This document shows positions 12,328 to 23,369 of a stretch of 64,000 nt of DNA, in pieces. The notes under the pieces are model-generated. The model had not been told where the DNA came from. It made no database searches and saw nothing but the letters and a program-made list of their open reading frames with translations. The DNA lies in contig JAJEKV010000010.1 of NCBI GenBank assembly GCA_021234155.1, positions 12,296,359 to 12,360,358 of the forward strand, read 5' to 3'. The translations under genes and the position numbers were made by a program. Position 1 is the stretch's first letter. Each line of letters starts with the position of its first letter. This stretch comes from Isoetes taiwanensis. Its lineage: Eukaryota > Streptophyta > Lycopodiopsida > Isoetales > Isoetaceae.

Positions 12328-12527
12328 TACGTTAACCTGTTGTTGAAGTAACTTTTCTATGCACTAAGGCATGGACTTGCAAACTGAATGTAATCAGAAT
12401 GTGAACCAGATTAAAACACAAACATTAATATATTGTTTATATAGTTCCAAGACTGTTATACTTAGTGTAAGTTGTAAAAACACACCGTAGCGTAAGGTCT
12501 CAAGATTCAAGATTCAAGCCTCAAGAT

Positions 12528-12857
12528 TCATCCAGAAGGTCCTGCAGTGTGAGATCGGCAATGGTCCTGTTCCCGAAAATTGTGAGAAGAGTGTCCAGGA
12601 CAGCTGTTTGGAAGTTGGTGAAGTCTAACAGAAGCAAGACATGTGCTTCGCTCGCATTGCCATTTATGATAGAGATTGGTAAAGTATGGTTTGAGGCTAT
12701 TGAATCTCCAAACCTCAGCCCTTTTCAGCACTTTGTTGATTGCTTTTGCATGCACAACTTCCTGTTTAAGTTGAATGAGAATACTCTCTAGTTCTGCTTT
12801 AGATAATTGGGATTCCTCATCCCCCTTGTCCGCTGCTACTCCCATAGCTCGATCCAT
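12528..12857 (-). CDS. Small hypothetical protein, possibly two exons or frameshifted
   Basis: From an ATG at 12857 the minus strand reads MDRAMGVAADKGDEESQLSK, then a helix-like stretch (ESILIQLKQEVVHAKAINKV, LKRAEVWRFNSLKPYF). In a different frame near 12640-12530 it reads LLLDFTNFQTAVLDTLLTIF, GNRTIADLTLQDLLDES and a stop, which looks like a genuine protein end. The two halves would need an intron or frameshift near 12650. I do not recognise the product. The charged helical N-half suggests a small coiled-coil protein or a fragment of one. Confidence 0.35.
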   Translation of the reverse strand: MDRAMGVAADKGDEESQLSKAELESILIQLKQEVVHAKAINKVLKRAEVWRFNSLKPYFTNLYHKWQCERSTCLASVRLHQLPNSCPGHSSHNFREQDHCRSHTAGPSG

Positions 12858-13353
12858 GCTTCCAACATTGTTAAGTCTCCTTTGTGCATCCGTAGAACAT
12901 CATAAGCAATTGTTATATTAGGAACAAAAGCATGTTTAAGAATAGGAGTACCTCTGAACTCGTGGATCGCCTCTCCGCTTTGATTTTGTTCAATTGGTTT
13001 CCCTGCTCGGCATTGATCTCCTCAAGAATCCGGTCGCCCGGTGAGTTTGCATTTGAATTGGGGATATGGATTGTGATCTAGTCGCTCGATCTCCTCCCGC
13101 CATCGAATCAACCGGTCACCACAAAAAAGAAATTTTTATCCCCGCCTATTCCCTTCTCCCCTGTTTTACGATATGGCTCGCACTACCATGCCAATGATTT
13201 GTTCCTTAACCAATGATTTGTGCCAATGATTTGTTCAACATCCTTTTCTCAAAATCTTTCCCACTGTCCTCTTTTTCTGACCCAATTGGCCATTGGTTGA
13301 TGCTGGCATATATCCCACAAGCCTAGCTCAAATGAAAGGGCTATACTCAATGA

Positions 13354-13680
13354 GGAATATTCCTTTCAATGTAATAAGGAATATTCCTTGTAACTATGGG
13401 TGCACTTAAACAAACTAAAGAATATTCCTTTGAAGGTAATAAGGAATATTCTTGATAACTAGGCACTAAGGAATATTCCTTTTAAGGTAATAGAAATATT
13501 CCTTGTAACTATAGGTGCACTTAAACAAACTAAAGAATATTCCTTTGAAGGTAATAAGGAATATTCCTGATAACTAGGCGCTAAGGAATATTTCTGATAA
13601 CTAGGCACTAAGGAATATTCCTTTCAATGCAATAAGGAATATTCCTTTCAAGGTAATAAGGAATATTCCTTGTTATCTCT
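13354..13680. repeat. Array of the palindrome GGAATATTCC
   Basis: About a dozen copies of AAGGAATATTCCTT or close variants occur at irregular spacing, separated by partly repeated linkers (TTTCAATGTAATA, TTGTAACTATGGGTGCAC, TTAAACAAACTAAAG, GATAACTAGGC.CTA). The core is self-complementary, so each copy could form a small cruciform or bind a dimeric protein. No gene lies inside. Confidence 0.9.
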
Positions 13681-14317
13681 ATATTGTTGACTCGCGCTTT
13701 ACCAAACACAATATGCATAGCTACACAATATGCCTTAACATAATCCATTCATTTGGCATTTGTTGATTTGGCAATTGTTGATTTGGTAACATGTGGAACA
13801 TTGAATGCATGTGGGATATTTGAGCCCATTACTAAAAAAAAAGGGTGGACTAGGATTACATCTTGGACAGTTATGACCGGCGGCCTCAGAATCAAGATTA
13901 CAAGCCAACAGCCATAACTTTTCAACATCTAATCTCTATCCACACTTATCAATGAAGCAGCAAAACCCTATTTATATATGCGCACGATTTTTGTGATATA
14001 TGCATGTGGGCTATTGCTAACTTTGTGTTAGGGTTGTGCTAACTGCATACCAAGCAATTGGTCTCATAATATGGTTCAACCTATACATTTTACATTTGCA
14101 AAAATATTGAGGTGGGTGGATCGGCTCCCGAGGTGTGAAATCGTATGCATGGATACATCCCTTTCCTCTTCTGCCTAATTCCCAAAACAAAATCGTATGC
14201 ATGCAAACATCCCTTTTATTCCCAAAATTCTGCCCTGCAGCTTCATTCCGTCCCCATCGTCTATTCCGCCATCTCCTTCACTCCTTCCCCATTCCGTCCA
14301 TCTCCTTCACTTCCGCC

Positions 14318-14644
14318 ATGGCCAAGTTCAAGACCACACTCCGCAGGAACACTATCCCGGTCATTGTGCCTGCTCCTCCCCCGCCAGCACGGTCCTCCTC
14401 TTCCTCCGGAGGATCCGTGTCTTCCTCTGGAGAATCCATGTCTTCCTCCGGAGGCCACCCGGTTACAGTCAGGGCGAAGTTCACTCCACCAGAGGTGGAG
14501 AAGCTCATCATGGATCATCAGGCTGTCGTTTCGTTGCGGGTGATCGAGTGGGTGCATGAGGCTTACCTCGACGAGGAGCGACTCCTCAAAATGAAGATGT
14601 ATGCCATGGAGGACCACCTTCATATAGAGCTGAAGATGGCCTGA
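14318..14644 (+). CDS. Small Ser/Gly-rich hypothetical protein (108 aa)
   Basis: I chose the ATG at 14318 because it has a strong context (CCGCCATGGCC) and GC content rises after it. The protein starts MAKFKTTLRRNTIPVIVPAP, then has a Pro stretch and three repeats of a Ser-Ser-Ser-Gly-Gly type motif encoded by a TCCTCCGGAGGA repeat. It ends in a helical part (PPEVEKLIMDHQAVVSLRVI...MEDHLHIELKMA). No known domain is visible. A TATA-like TTATATATG lies at about 13971. It could be a small expressed gene or the end of a transposon ORF. Two imperfect copies of a TTTGTAAAGCTTTTT.ATTAA block follow at 14700-14800. Confidence 0.35.
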   Translation: MAKFKTTLRRNTIPVIVPAPPPPARSSSSSGGSVSSSGESMSSSGGHPVTVRAKFTPPEVEKLIMDHQAVVSLRVIEWVHEAYLDEERLLKMKMYAMEDHLHIELKMA

Positions 14645-15245
14645 AGATCAAGCCTTGTTTTTTGTAATCCCTGGTTTCAATTTTTTTGGTAATAGTCCTT
14701 GTGACTATTCTTTGTAAAGCTTTTTAATTAAATACAGAACTTGTTTTGCAATAGTCCTTGTGACTCCATTTTTTGTAAAGCTTTTTCATTAATGACAGAA
14801 CTCCTCTTCTCTACAGCTGTTGTGACTATTTTTTTTGCTTTAACTGTTCTCTGAGTTTCCACTGTTCTTTTAGTTAACTGAACTATTTCTATCCTTTTCT
14901 GTATAGATATAAGAAACATGTTTGGTACTTAGTTTGCAACTCAAGTTTTTGGTGCAACTCAAGTTAATGACAGTTTTTGTCATTAATTATAAAATGCAAA
15001 GTACAATTACTGAAATAGTATACCAAAACAAACATTAAAGCCAACAAGGAATTTCAAGGTGCAGAATTTATGATCTGCACACTAACAAAATAAGGTAACC
15101 AGCAGCCAATAGGAAAATATGTTCAGAGTATTTTTCTTTAAATGCATCTTGAAGCATCTGAAGCATCTGCCAAAAATTTCTGGATGTTATTCCAGAAACC
15201 TCTTGAACAATACCATCTGCATGAAATGAACACTAAACTATTAGG

Positions 15246-15800
15246 GTGTGTATACCACACCAAACCATGCACCATACCATGCCCCACACTATCATATTCA
15301 CCAGAATGAGCACATCCCACCACACACCACACCATTCACCACACACCCCACCACACACCACACCATTCACCACACACCATACACCATAGACTATACACCA
15401 ACTATCATATTCACCAGAACGAGCACATCCCACCACACACCACACCATTCACCACACACCCCACCACACACCACACCACACACCACACACCATACACCAT
15501 AGACCATACACCAACTATCATATTCACCAGAACGAGCACATCCCACCACACACCACACCATTCACCACACTCCCCACCACACACCACACCATTCACCACA
15601 CACCATACACTATACACCAAATGGTGGAGTGTGGAGCGGTGGTGGAGTGTGGTGGTGGGGGGTGGTGGTGGGGGGTGGTGGTGGTGGTGTGTGTAGTGGT
15701 GTGTGGTGGTATGATGTGGTGTGGTGGAGTGTGGTGGGGTGTGGTGGTGTGGTGTTGTGGATTGTGGTGTGGTGTTGTGGGGTGTGGTGTGGTACAAGGT
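15246..15800. repeat. CCACAC-rich minisatellite switching to GTGGTG-rich tract
   Basis: 15246-15620 consists of ACCACACACCACACCATTCACC-type units in a higher-order repeat of about 110 bp (marker CTATCATATTCACCAGAA at about 15288, 15401 and 15513). From about 15620 to 15800 the plus strand turns abruptly into GTGGTGGGG / GTGTGGTG repeats, the complement of the first half. All long open frames here are artefacts of the repeat. Confidence 0.95.
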
Positions 15801-16061
15801 CACAAAATATATCAGTCGAAACAATCAAGTAACTGTTTTGATTGACCAAAAAGGGTACAAGGCTTCTTTAAATCAGAAATCTTTTTTCTTCAAGAAAAAA
15901 AACTTACATAGTCATAAAGTATACTATCAGTAGTATACTATTCAGCATAGTGTCATTTACACATTCCTTATGATAGGAAATGTGAACACAAATGTGAACA
16001 AAAGATATATATAAGCCCATTACATAGTTCATCTTGCAAAATCGGATACTCGGACTCATGA

Positions 16062-18217
16062 TCATTTCGTAAAATCGAGGATCATTGGCCGACACGCTCT
16101 TTTTTCATTGGCATCACAATGCATGACCAAAGCATCTATTAGAAATTGTCGCCGTGATGTAGGCGTATTCATGAGAGAACCATTTAGATGTAATCTGTGA
16201 CATCCATAAATAAGGTTAGAAATATTTAAAGGAACATGAGATGCAGTACATACAAGGGAAGGCATACAACTTACTTCCATATCTCTACCAGAGACAAGAG
16301 CTTCAACATATTTGTGCATAAATCCCATCACATTACAACCCACATGATGTTAAATCGGGCTGCTGTGGCACCTCTACTTGCTGAATCCGATTAACATTAT
16401 TTCTCTTCATGAAATCGACGCCTCTAGATACTTGACCGATCGATGTGGTTAACATTTGTGTGTGCAGCCTACATATCACGAAATTTAGCAGACCGAATTA
16501 GCGAAGAAAAGCAAAGAAACAACTTAAAGTATTACATACCCTTTGATTGCTTTCTCGTTCGTCGCATAACCTGTAAGAGGATTCAAGACGTGAATTCACG
16601 TGCGGTAGGATCTTGAATCGATGGTGCGAGCGTAAAAACAGCCAGCACAAAATGGTCATTCTCAAGGATAGGTGCAAGGATATGATGGCATTTAGCTACC
16701 ACAATCCCCTTCATCCCTGATTTCACTATTTCAATGACATTCAGTGATCCTTTAGCTGATTCACCCTTTCTTTTGCTGCTGGTAGCTTCTCTAAACCTTA
16801 TATAGTTGTAAGCAGGATAAAAAAAGATTTTGCTCTTCCACTCGAAAGGCAATGTCTCATACAAGCACCTGGATTAGATTAAGATTAACATTAGAGACAA
16901 GGAATAGCAACAAATACTGCTCGGTTACAACCAGGTTATTACCTGCCATAAAGATCCACTAAGTGGCTACTCATTTTAGAGTTAGTTGCACATAAAATTG
17001 CTATGTCAGATGCAACCACTTTCATTTCAGCCGGCGGACAGTCCTTGAATGGCGTGAATTCCATAAGTTTATCCTTGTCATCATTTCTGTTGTCAGATCC
17101 AAGATGTTAGTGTCATATTAACAATTGATCCATGACAATAAAGCATAAATTGATACCTTCCAATCTCTGTTTCCAGTGGTTTAGACCTGCAAAACGAGTA
17201 GAATATAATAAGCTACTGAAGTATAAGTAAGTCAATGTTAGTGTCATATTAACAATTGATCCATGACAATAAAGCATAAATTGATACCTTCCAATCTATG
17301 TTTCCAGTGATTTAGACCTGCAAAATGAGTAAAATATAATAAGCTACTGAAGTATAAGTAAGTCAATGTAAGCTAGCAATTACCATTTTGCAGCGGATGT
17401 CCCTGCTCTGGTTTGCACTCTCTTTTTTCCAGCTGTTTTGGCATCAGCTTTGACCATAAATTTAGTCGTTGCCTTGGCTGCAATCTCCAAGGCTTCTTCA
17501 ACATCATCTAGCTCCTTTGAATCGTCGCAAGTCTCTGAAGACAAGAAAGTGCTTCATTCTAATGTTTTGAAAGCAAGACAAAAAAAGAAACACGTACCTG
17601 CCAAAGAACAAGCCTTTTCCTCAACTTGAACTTCAACAACAGCTTCAGGACTGTTTTCAATGTCGTCACCAACATCTTCAGTAATTTTATCTGTAAACAC
17701 GTCAACGTAAGTTTCAAAATACAAAAAAAAAAAAATAGAAACCCTGAAAAGGAGAGAGAATTACTTTCTGGGCTTTCAGCTAGTTGCTCCAATAATAGCA
17801 GCTCGGCTTCAACAGGTGGGATCTCTTTTTGGAAAACAACCTCTACTGCAAAATATTGAACATTAGTGAACTCTAACTACAACAGATGCAATCTTAATGT
17901 AATCGAATGTAATCACCCTACCTTCCACATACCCCTCGTCTCCAAATCCCGACCGATTGCTTATGAGTTGTTGCAATTCTCAAAGGTGATGTAGATGTGG
18001 ATGGACTTCCAACATCGATAGCAAAGCAAAGATCTTTTGTGCCGTGTTCAAGAATTGGGATGTCCGAGAATGGTAAATGCAACCCCTTCCCAATAACATT
18101 CTTCTTTTCACCTACAACATGAAATTTTGCTATATTCAGAACTTAAGCATAGTGCACGAAACATGAATTGTTTAGTTTACCTGCAGTTTTACTTCTTCCT
18201 TTCTTGATACTACCCAT
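16062..18217 (-). pseudogene. Ulp1-like (C48) SUMO-protease-type gene, multi-exon, probably broken
   Basis: Exons on the minus strand: 18217-18181 (MGSIKKGRSKTA); about 18111-17922 (VIGKGLHLPFSDIPILEHGT...); about 17848-17762 and 17692-17597 (acidic linkers); about 17537-17383 (KELDDVEEALEIAAKATTKF, then basic AGKKRVQTRAG); a duplicated 30-nt exon; about 17083-16945 (FTPFKDCPPAEMKVVASDI...SSHLVDLYGR); about 16866-16583 (protease core with ILENDHFVLAVF); then IHVLNPLTGYATNEKAIK and VPQQPDLTSCG. The His, the Q-x6-C (PQQPDLTSC) and an Asn where Asp is usual match the Ulp1/C48 catalytic pattern. Frameshifts near 16620 and 16350 and a stop in one duplicated exon argue for a pseudogene. Such proteases occur as host genes and as cargo of Mutator-like elements. 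Exon edges are approximate, and exons 2 and 3 do not join cleanly in phase. Confidence 0.65.
17105..17366. repeat. 131-bp tandem duplication containing a 30-nt exon
   Basis: Units start at 17105 and 17236 (TGTTAGTGTCATATTAACAA). Each holds an exon GTCTAAACCACTGGAAACAG..., 30 nt long and flanked by CAG and GTATCA on the minus strand. The exon is in phase with its neighbours whether used once or twice, but the upstream copy (near 17305) has TAG in that frame. Confidence 0.9.
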
Positions 18218-18219
18218 GT

Positions 18220-18900
18220 CTACATTGACACAATTGGGTGTCAATAAGAAATGTAAACACTTGATTTAGAATCAAGGGGAGATGTAGAGTAGATAGAAGC
18301 AAAACCTGAAGAAAAAACAATCAGATGCAAATCAAAACAGAACAAATGTTAATTACATGCAAGTAGGTTTTTACTACAGGCAAACTTTCTGCTGATAATG
18401 TAACGACAAAATAGAAGTACATTAGTGTACATAGCTATCACAATGTAAAGGAAAACCAAATACTAAATTCAAATTGCATTTCAGAACAAAATATTTTATC
18501 AATACACCCTATCAAATACATCATTCAGCAATGAATGTAAAGGAAAGTTAAATACCAAATTCATATGCATTTCTGGTCACATGTAAATGCAAAGTACAGT
18601 CAATGCAATACACCCTATTAATACACCTCAAAGGAATTCCGAGAAAAAGCACTTCATGGCACATGTAAATGTAAAGTACAGAAGCAAATACATTTCCTCT
18701 TTACAGTAAAGACAAAACCACGCCAAATCAAATGTTAATACAGTTATGTATATGATGGAAACTAACTGCATCTAAGTACACTCAAACTAATTATGTAATC
18801 AAAATAGAAATAGATGTACCTTCTAAGGGATTCCTAAGCGATTATCGCAGTCCTCGGACCATGAACAATCATGTACACATGTATTCGCCATTGAAACCCC
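18220..18900. other. AT-rich upstream region, no gene seen
   Basis: No coding signal. AT-rich sequence with scattered short repeats such as CAAATACATT and AATGTAAAG. It includes the likely promoter side of the Ulp1-like gene. Confidence 0.5.
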
Positions 18901-18970
18901 GAATATAAGACAAAATAGACAATATGTATGACCACAAAGTGGAGATATTACCATGGTCGAGTCAAGGCAA

Positions 18971-20044
18971 TCATTGCACCGCTTCTTTGCAAGTATTGCT
19001 TATATGTGAGAATGAAGCCCAGCCTTGTTTGCTTGAGTATGGGAGCGGGCTGCAGCCTATCGGGTCCGATCTTTCCAAATGCTTAGTCATCTCCTTTATT
19101 CTATTCTCACATTTGGAATTAACTTCCAAATCCTTGCTGATTTTTTCAATGGCGACTTCTAATTCTTGCAAATCAGCCTTTAAACAATCAATGGGAATCA
19201 TTAGAGCATCTAAGTCAGCAATATAACTTGATTTCTCCTCCTCTAAATGGGATGCCAAAGCCATTTGCACATCGGTTGGCTTCCCCGCTTGCTTTTAAAC
19301 CTGCCATAATGCTTTCGCCTCACATATTTTTGCATCTTTACTCTGCACAAGTCTTGTCAAGAAGCTCTTATCACTCTCATGCTTCAACAGTTCAATTTCC
19401 ATTGTTTTCCTTTTCTCTTTTAAAGTCTGTATTTCATCAAGCATGGAGGCATAATCTAATGCTCTTGTTTCCCTCCACCTTTTTATCATTTCCAACTGCT
19501 GCCCCAATTCTACCTCGAGGCATACATTTAATAGCTTTAACATTGGAAGACTTTCTCAGTAGCTAATTACGTCAGTCGATTCTTTTTTGAGAGCCTTTTG
19601 AATGAAGACTTGCACTTGCTTTCACCTCATCCAATCAATGCTTACTCCTTTGTAATGAAGTGCATATGCTCGGGCAAAATACAATGGAATGTGATGATTT
19701 GCAATGTCCCTCCTACAAAAAACGTGCTCATACACAAAAAAAAAAAAATGCCATCCAACCAGCTTAATCCTGCACTCTTGATAACCCCTAACAAAGGGGC
19801 TTGAACCCCAAACATCCTGCACTATTTGCACTAGCCCCGAAACATGCTATCAAAATTGTTGCTCCTAAGTCGCCTCGATGCTTACCTTGTCAAACTTCGG
19901 GCAAGAAGACCTCCCGATCCGAAGAAGACCCACTCTTGAGTTTTCTGGACAGCCAGTTCTAGTGGGAGACCTTGGCATGGGCTTTACAGTTTTGTTGCGA
20001 GGAGATTTCCTTGGAGATGTTTTTGTTCCAAGTCGCTTGGTCAT
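18971..20044 (-). pseudogene. Coiled-coil protein pseudogene, two exons
   Basis: Exon 1 (20044-19886) is 53 codons, starts MTKRLGTKTSPRKSPRNKTV, is very basic and ends at a good donor (AAG/GTAAGC). Exon 2 starts after GTGCAG near 19811 and stays in one frame to 18971, broken by only three stops (19622, about 19559 and 19295). It reads DVWGSSPFVRGYQECRIKLV, IPLYFARAYALHYKGVSIDW, then long heptad-like coiled coil (LDEIQTLKEKRKTMEIELLK, DLQELEVAIEKISKDLEVNS). A run of T in exon 2 encodes four Phe. Product unknown. Similar coiled-coil proteins are often encoded by plant transposons, which fits the Ulp1-like gene next to it on the same strand. Confidence 0.55.
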
Positions 20045-20084
20045 GATCTCTTCCCCAGTGCTTCAGCTCTCAAAAATGCAAGCT

Positions 20085-20195
20085 TTTGGCTATGGAGGTC
20101 CCGATCTTGGCTATGGAGGTTCGAATATGGATGTCAAGCTTTCGGCTATGGAGGTTCGAATATGGATGTCAAGCTTTCGGCTATGGAGGTTCGAG
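20085..20195. repeat. 35-bp tandem repeat (about 2.5-3 copies)
   Basis: CTTTCGGCTATGGAGGTTCG plus AATATGGATGTCAAG is repeated directly and preceded by a diverged partial copy. The unit is not a multiple of three, so it is unlikely to be coding in one frame. Confidence 0.9.
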
Positions 20196-20756
20196 TGGGA
20201 GGAAGGTTGAACAGAGCGCGGGAGGAGAGTTCAAAATTATTTGCCCTATTAATGATTCATTCCAAGAATAATAATTTCTGGGGGGGAGGGATTTCCTTAC
20301 ATTTTGAATTTGTAAATGTAAAATACGGGCACTTTTTTTGCCCACCCTTTCATGCTTCTACCCAGGATTGAAAAGCACGTCAAAAGACAATAGGAAGAAA
20401 GTAGAAGTATGAAAACCTAACCTGCAGAGGAATTACCTTCAACAGGTTTGAAGTTTCTTCTCCATTGCAGTATTGCACATAGAGCCAAAACAAATAGCCT
20501 AGGCTGCGTCTTTTTGCACAGGGAAGTCTCATCAGGTAGTTTTTTAACTAATATTAGATATAAGAATTGAAAGCAACAGTGTGCCTTCAACCTAAACTAC
20601 AGAATCGAAATCATTTTTGTTGCATGTCGTAACCCATTCCGAAGCTGCCAACTATTGCACAGATGTCTCCATCTGCAAAAATCATCCCTGGCTACAGCGG
20701 CAGACCAAAAAACGTGTCGGTCTTTGGATGTCTGCCTTGCGAATTCAACCTTATCC

Positions 20757-20860
20757 GGTTTAGCCTGCTTGTCGATTATTCCGTGGTCACGACGAAGAAG
20801 CAGGCCCCGGTTTAGCTTGCTTGTCGATTATTTGATGGTCGCGAGGAAGAAGCAGGCCCC
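20757..20860. repeat. 52-bp tandem duplication
   Basis: Two units, 20757-20808 and 20809-20860, both beginning GGTTTAGC.TGCTTGTCGA and ending GAAGAAGCAGGCCCC, with a few substitutions. Short direct repeats of GGCAATGGTTATGGAAAGGA follow at 20937 and 20973. Confidence 0.9.
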
Positions 20861-22093
20861 CTGCTTTTGCGGGACCAAAGATTCCTCCCGCTAATAATTA
20901 TATATGTTAAGATAGGCTAACTTTGTTAAATTAAAGGCAATGGTTATGGAAAGGAGCATGTAATAATATGATAGGCAATGGTTATGGAAAGGAGCATGTA
21001 TAACTTAATGTAATAATTCGTATGATGTGATAGTGGCAATGGATAGAGGGTATAATAAATATAGTGCCAACGGATGGAGTTTGACTATGAAAAACATAAC
21101 TTTGTTATAAGTAAATTAAAATAAATGCCAGTGTATAGTCGATTGTAGAAGAACTAATAAATATAGTGGCAATGGATGGAGTTTGACTATGCAAACATAA
21201 CTTTGTTTTAAGTAAACAAAAATAAATGCCGGTGAGTCGATTGTAGAAGAAATAACTGTAGAAGAACTGATCTGATGGTGTGACAGTAAGATATATTATA
21301 CAATGTTTCTTTTATCTGCCCTGTAGAATCGACTATGCCATTATATATTTCTTTTATCTGTTTGTATTGTAGGAATGTTGATGTCCAGCCAGAGCAGAAG
21401 ACACATGCTTCAACGCGCTGCTGCAGCCTTCAACGTGACAGCATGGTAGCCTTCAATGCAAAACAGATGCTCCAGTCAGACATCTCAATCCCGCATCAGA
21501 TTTTCGGCCAGATATCTCAATACTGGCATCTTAATCCGGCCAGACACAACACCTAACACCACCAGGTCTCCAGCCGACACAAACCAGAGCAGTCCAGGCG
21601 AAAGCAGTTCAAGCAAAATGCAAAAGGCAGTGTAGTCCAGGCGAAAGCAAGATATCCCAGAGCTTCCAGAAGAGTAGTCCGGCGAAAAAATGGAAGAACG
21701 GGGGAACAGAAGGGCGGGAAAGTCAATGGTTCTGGGGAAAATCTATCACAGAGGCATCGGATTTGAGAACCACGGTCGTTGCTCTGCCAAACTCGCCGTT
21801 TCAAGCTAAAACACAGCCGTTTTTTCCAGGTCGAAACCCTTATCTCTGAAAAAAAAAATGGACATACCCAGGGCCGAAAACCAGCTCTCTGGAAAAAAAA
21901 TTTGTTACAATTGCATAAAAACTGGAAAACAACGACCGTTGTTCTGCCAGAACACGGTGTTTCCAACCTGAACCACGCTGTGGTTCATATCAGACCAAAA
22001 ATCGCCCTCGTTGCCGTGTTCACAACGGATTCATGGAAAAAACCGTGGTAGCCGTGAGCCACGGCCGAAACGGCCGTGTTTCGTAACTATGAT
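20861..22093. other. No recognised gene
   Basis: AT-rich to about 21330, then GC-richer with short complementary stretches around ACGGCCGTTTT / CGGCCGTG at 21770-22080. No coding motif recognised on either strand. Confidence 0.4.
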
Positions 22094-22327
22094 GTAAGTA
22101 GCTACACCATTGATGAATGTTATAGTGAAATGAAAGTTTACACAAACAATTTACTTCCTTGAGATAATGTTGTAGACATGTTGAATAAGCAAAGATTAAA
22201 GATCCTCATTGTAAGTAGTTACACCATTGATGAATGTTATAGTGAAATGACAGTTTGCACAGACAATTCACTTCCTTGAGATAGTGTTGTAGACTTGTTG
22301 AATAAGCTAACATTAAAGACCCTAGCT
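22094..22327. repeat. 117-bp tandem duplication
   Basis: Units start at 22094 and 22211 (GTAAGTAG.TACACCATTGAT) and differ by several substitutions. Confidence 0.9.
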
Positions 22328-23369
22328 ATTATTGTCTTTATGTGGTTCTTTATGTAAATGTTCCAATATACCTTTGTTTCTAGCATAGAGGAGTCGGATT
22401 CTTAGACCCAAAGCCAGATTTTCCGCAAAAACTCAAGCATAGAGCAAGCAAGAGGGATCGACTGGCAGAAGGAAGTTCTTCCCAAATACTGAATAAACCT
22501 TGGTTTACAGGGATCGATGACCGGATTCCACAGTAGGGGACCGGATTGAAGGCCCAATCAATTGTTCATGGCAGGCTTACGATGAATTTCCCATTCTTCC
22601 TGCCTCCAGTAATTGAAGATATAAAATCTCAGCCAGGATGGATATGGTGGGTTTTTCAGGTTCGAGCCCCAAACTGCCTTTCCGGTGGATTATTTGCAAG
22701 TTTAGGGATGGATTGCAAGCTGCTGCATTAAGTCTAATAAACAAAGAGCATTAGAGGTCCGGTAGTAAAAAGCAGATTTTGCAGGGGCAGGCCCATATAT
22801 TGAAGCCCTGTTTTGCACCGAATCATCGAACATGAGCGATTTGGAAACCCTCTATTTTTCTCAAGGTGTTGCACACCTGAGGGATCATCACATAGCAGAA
22901 TCGTTTACAGCCACACCGGCCACAGCTCTGGCCTGGCAAATGGACCCTTATCCTTATTTTTTTCCCTTTTTTTATCGCTCACGACCCATTCACGAAGCCG
23001 GAAACCAAGCGTTACGGCGTTGTTGGATCAGACACGTGTTCCCATATCACGTTGATATATAGTTATATATGTCTGATATGGGCCTATCATAGATAGTTTG
23101 ATGTATTTTCTAAATCCAACTAGATTTTAGGGATCAAAGTGGACAAAATATGACAAATAGAGCTTCCATTCCTTGCAGCTTTCAACACTTTTCTCATTGA
23201 TTATCTTCATGAGAATTCTTCCTCCAGCTTGCAAATCATGGAACTTTCTTAGCTTCTCGAGCACAAGCATATCCTGATTCCTTGCAAGATGCAAAATAAT
23301 GCTCTTACACACATAAAATCTTACTGTACATGATTTTACACCTTTTTCAATTTATTTTCTGTTTTGTTT

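Noticed and set aside
13354-13680. Possible CRISPR-like array (palindromic repeats with spacers)
   Set aside because: Plant nuclear context, linkers that are themselves repeated, irregular spacing and no cas genes.
15138-15849. His/Thr/Pro-rich and Val/Trp/Cys-rich open frames
   Set aside because: They arise from CCACAC/GTGGTG simple repeats.
20085-20195. Possible Gly/Tyr-rich protein repeat (FGYGGSNMDVKL) on the plus strand
   Set aside because: The 35-bp unit changes frame at every repeat, so no single protein repeat exists.
22659-22670. GGTTCGAGCCCC (also in the duplicate near 25461), like a tRNA T-arm or SINE B box
   Set aside because: No matching A box, D-arm or acceptor stem at the right distance. 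The similar GGGGTTCAAGCCCC near 19797 (minus strand) and GGGATTTGAACCCC near 39932 also lack the rest of a tRNA.
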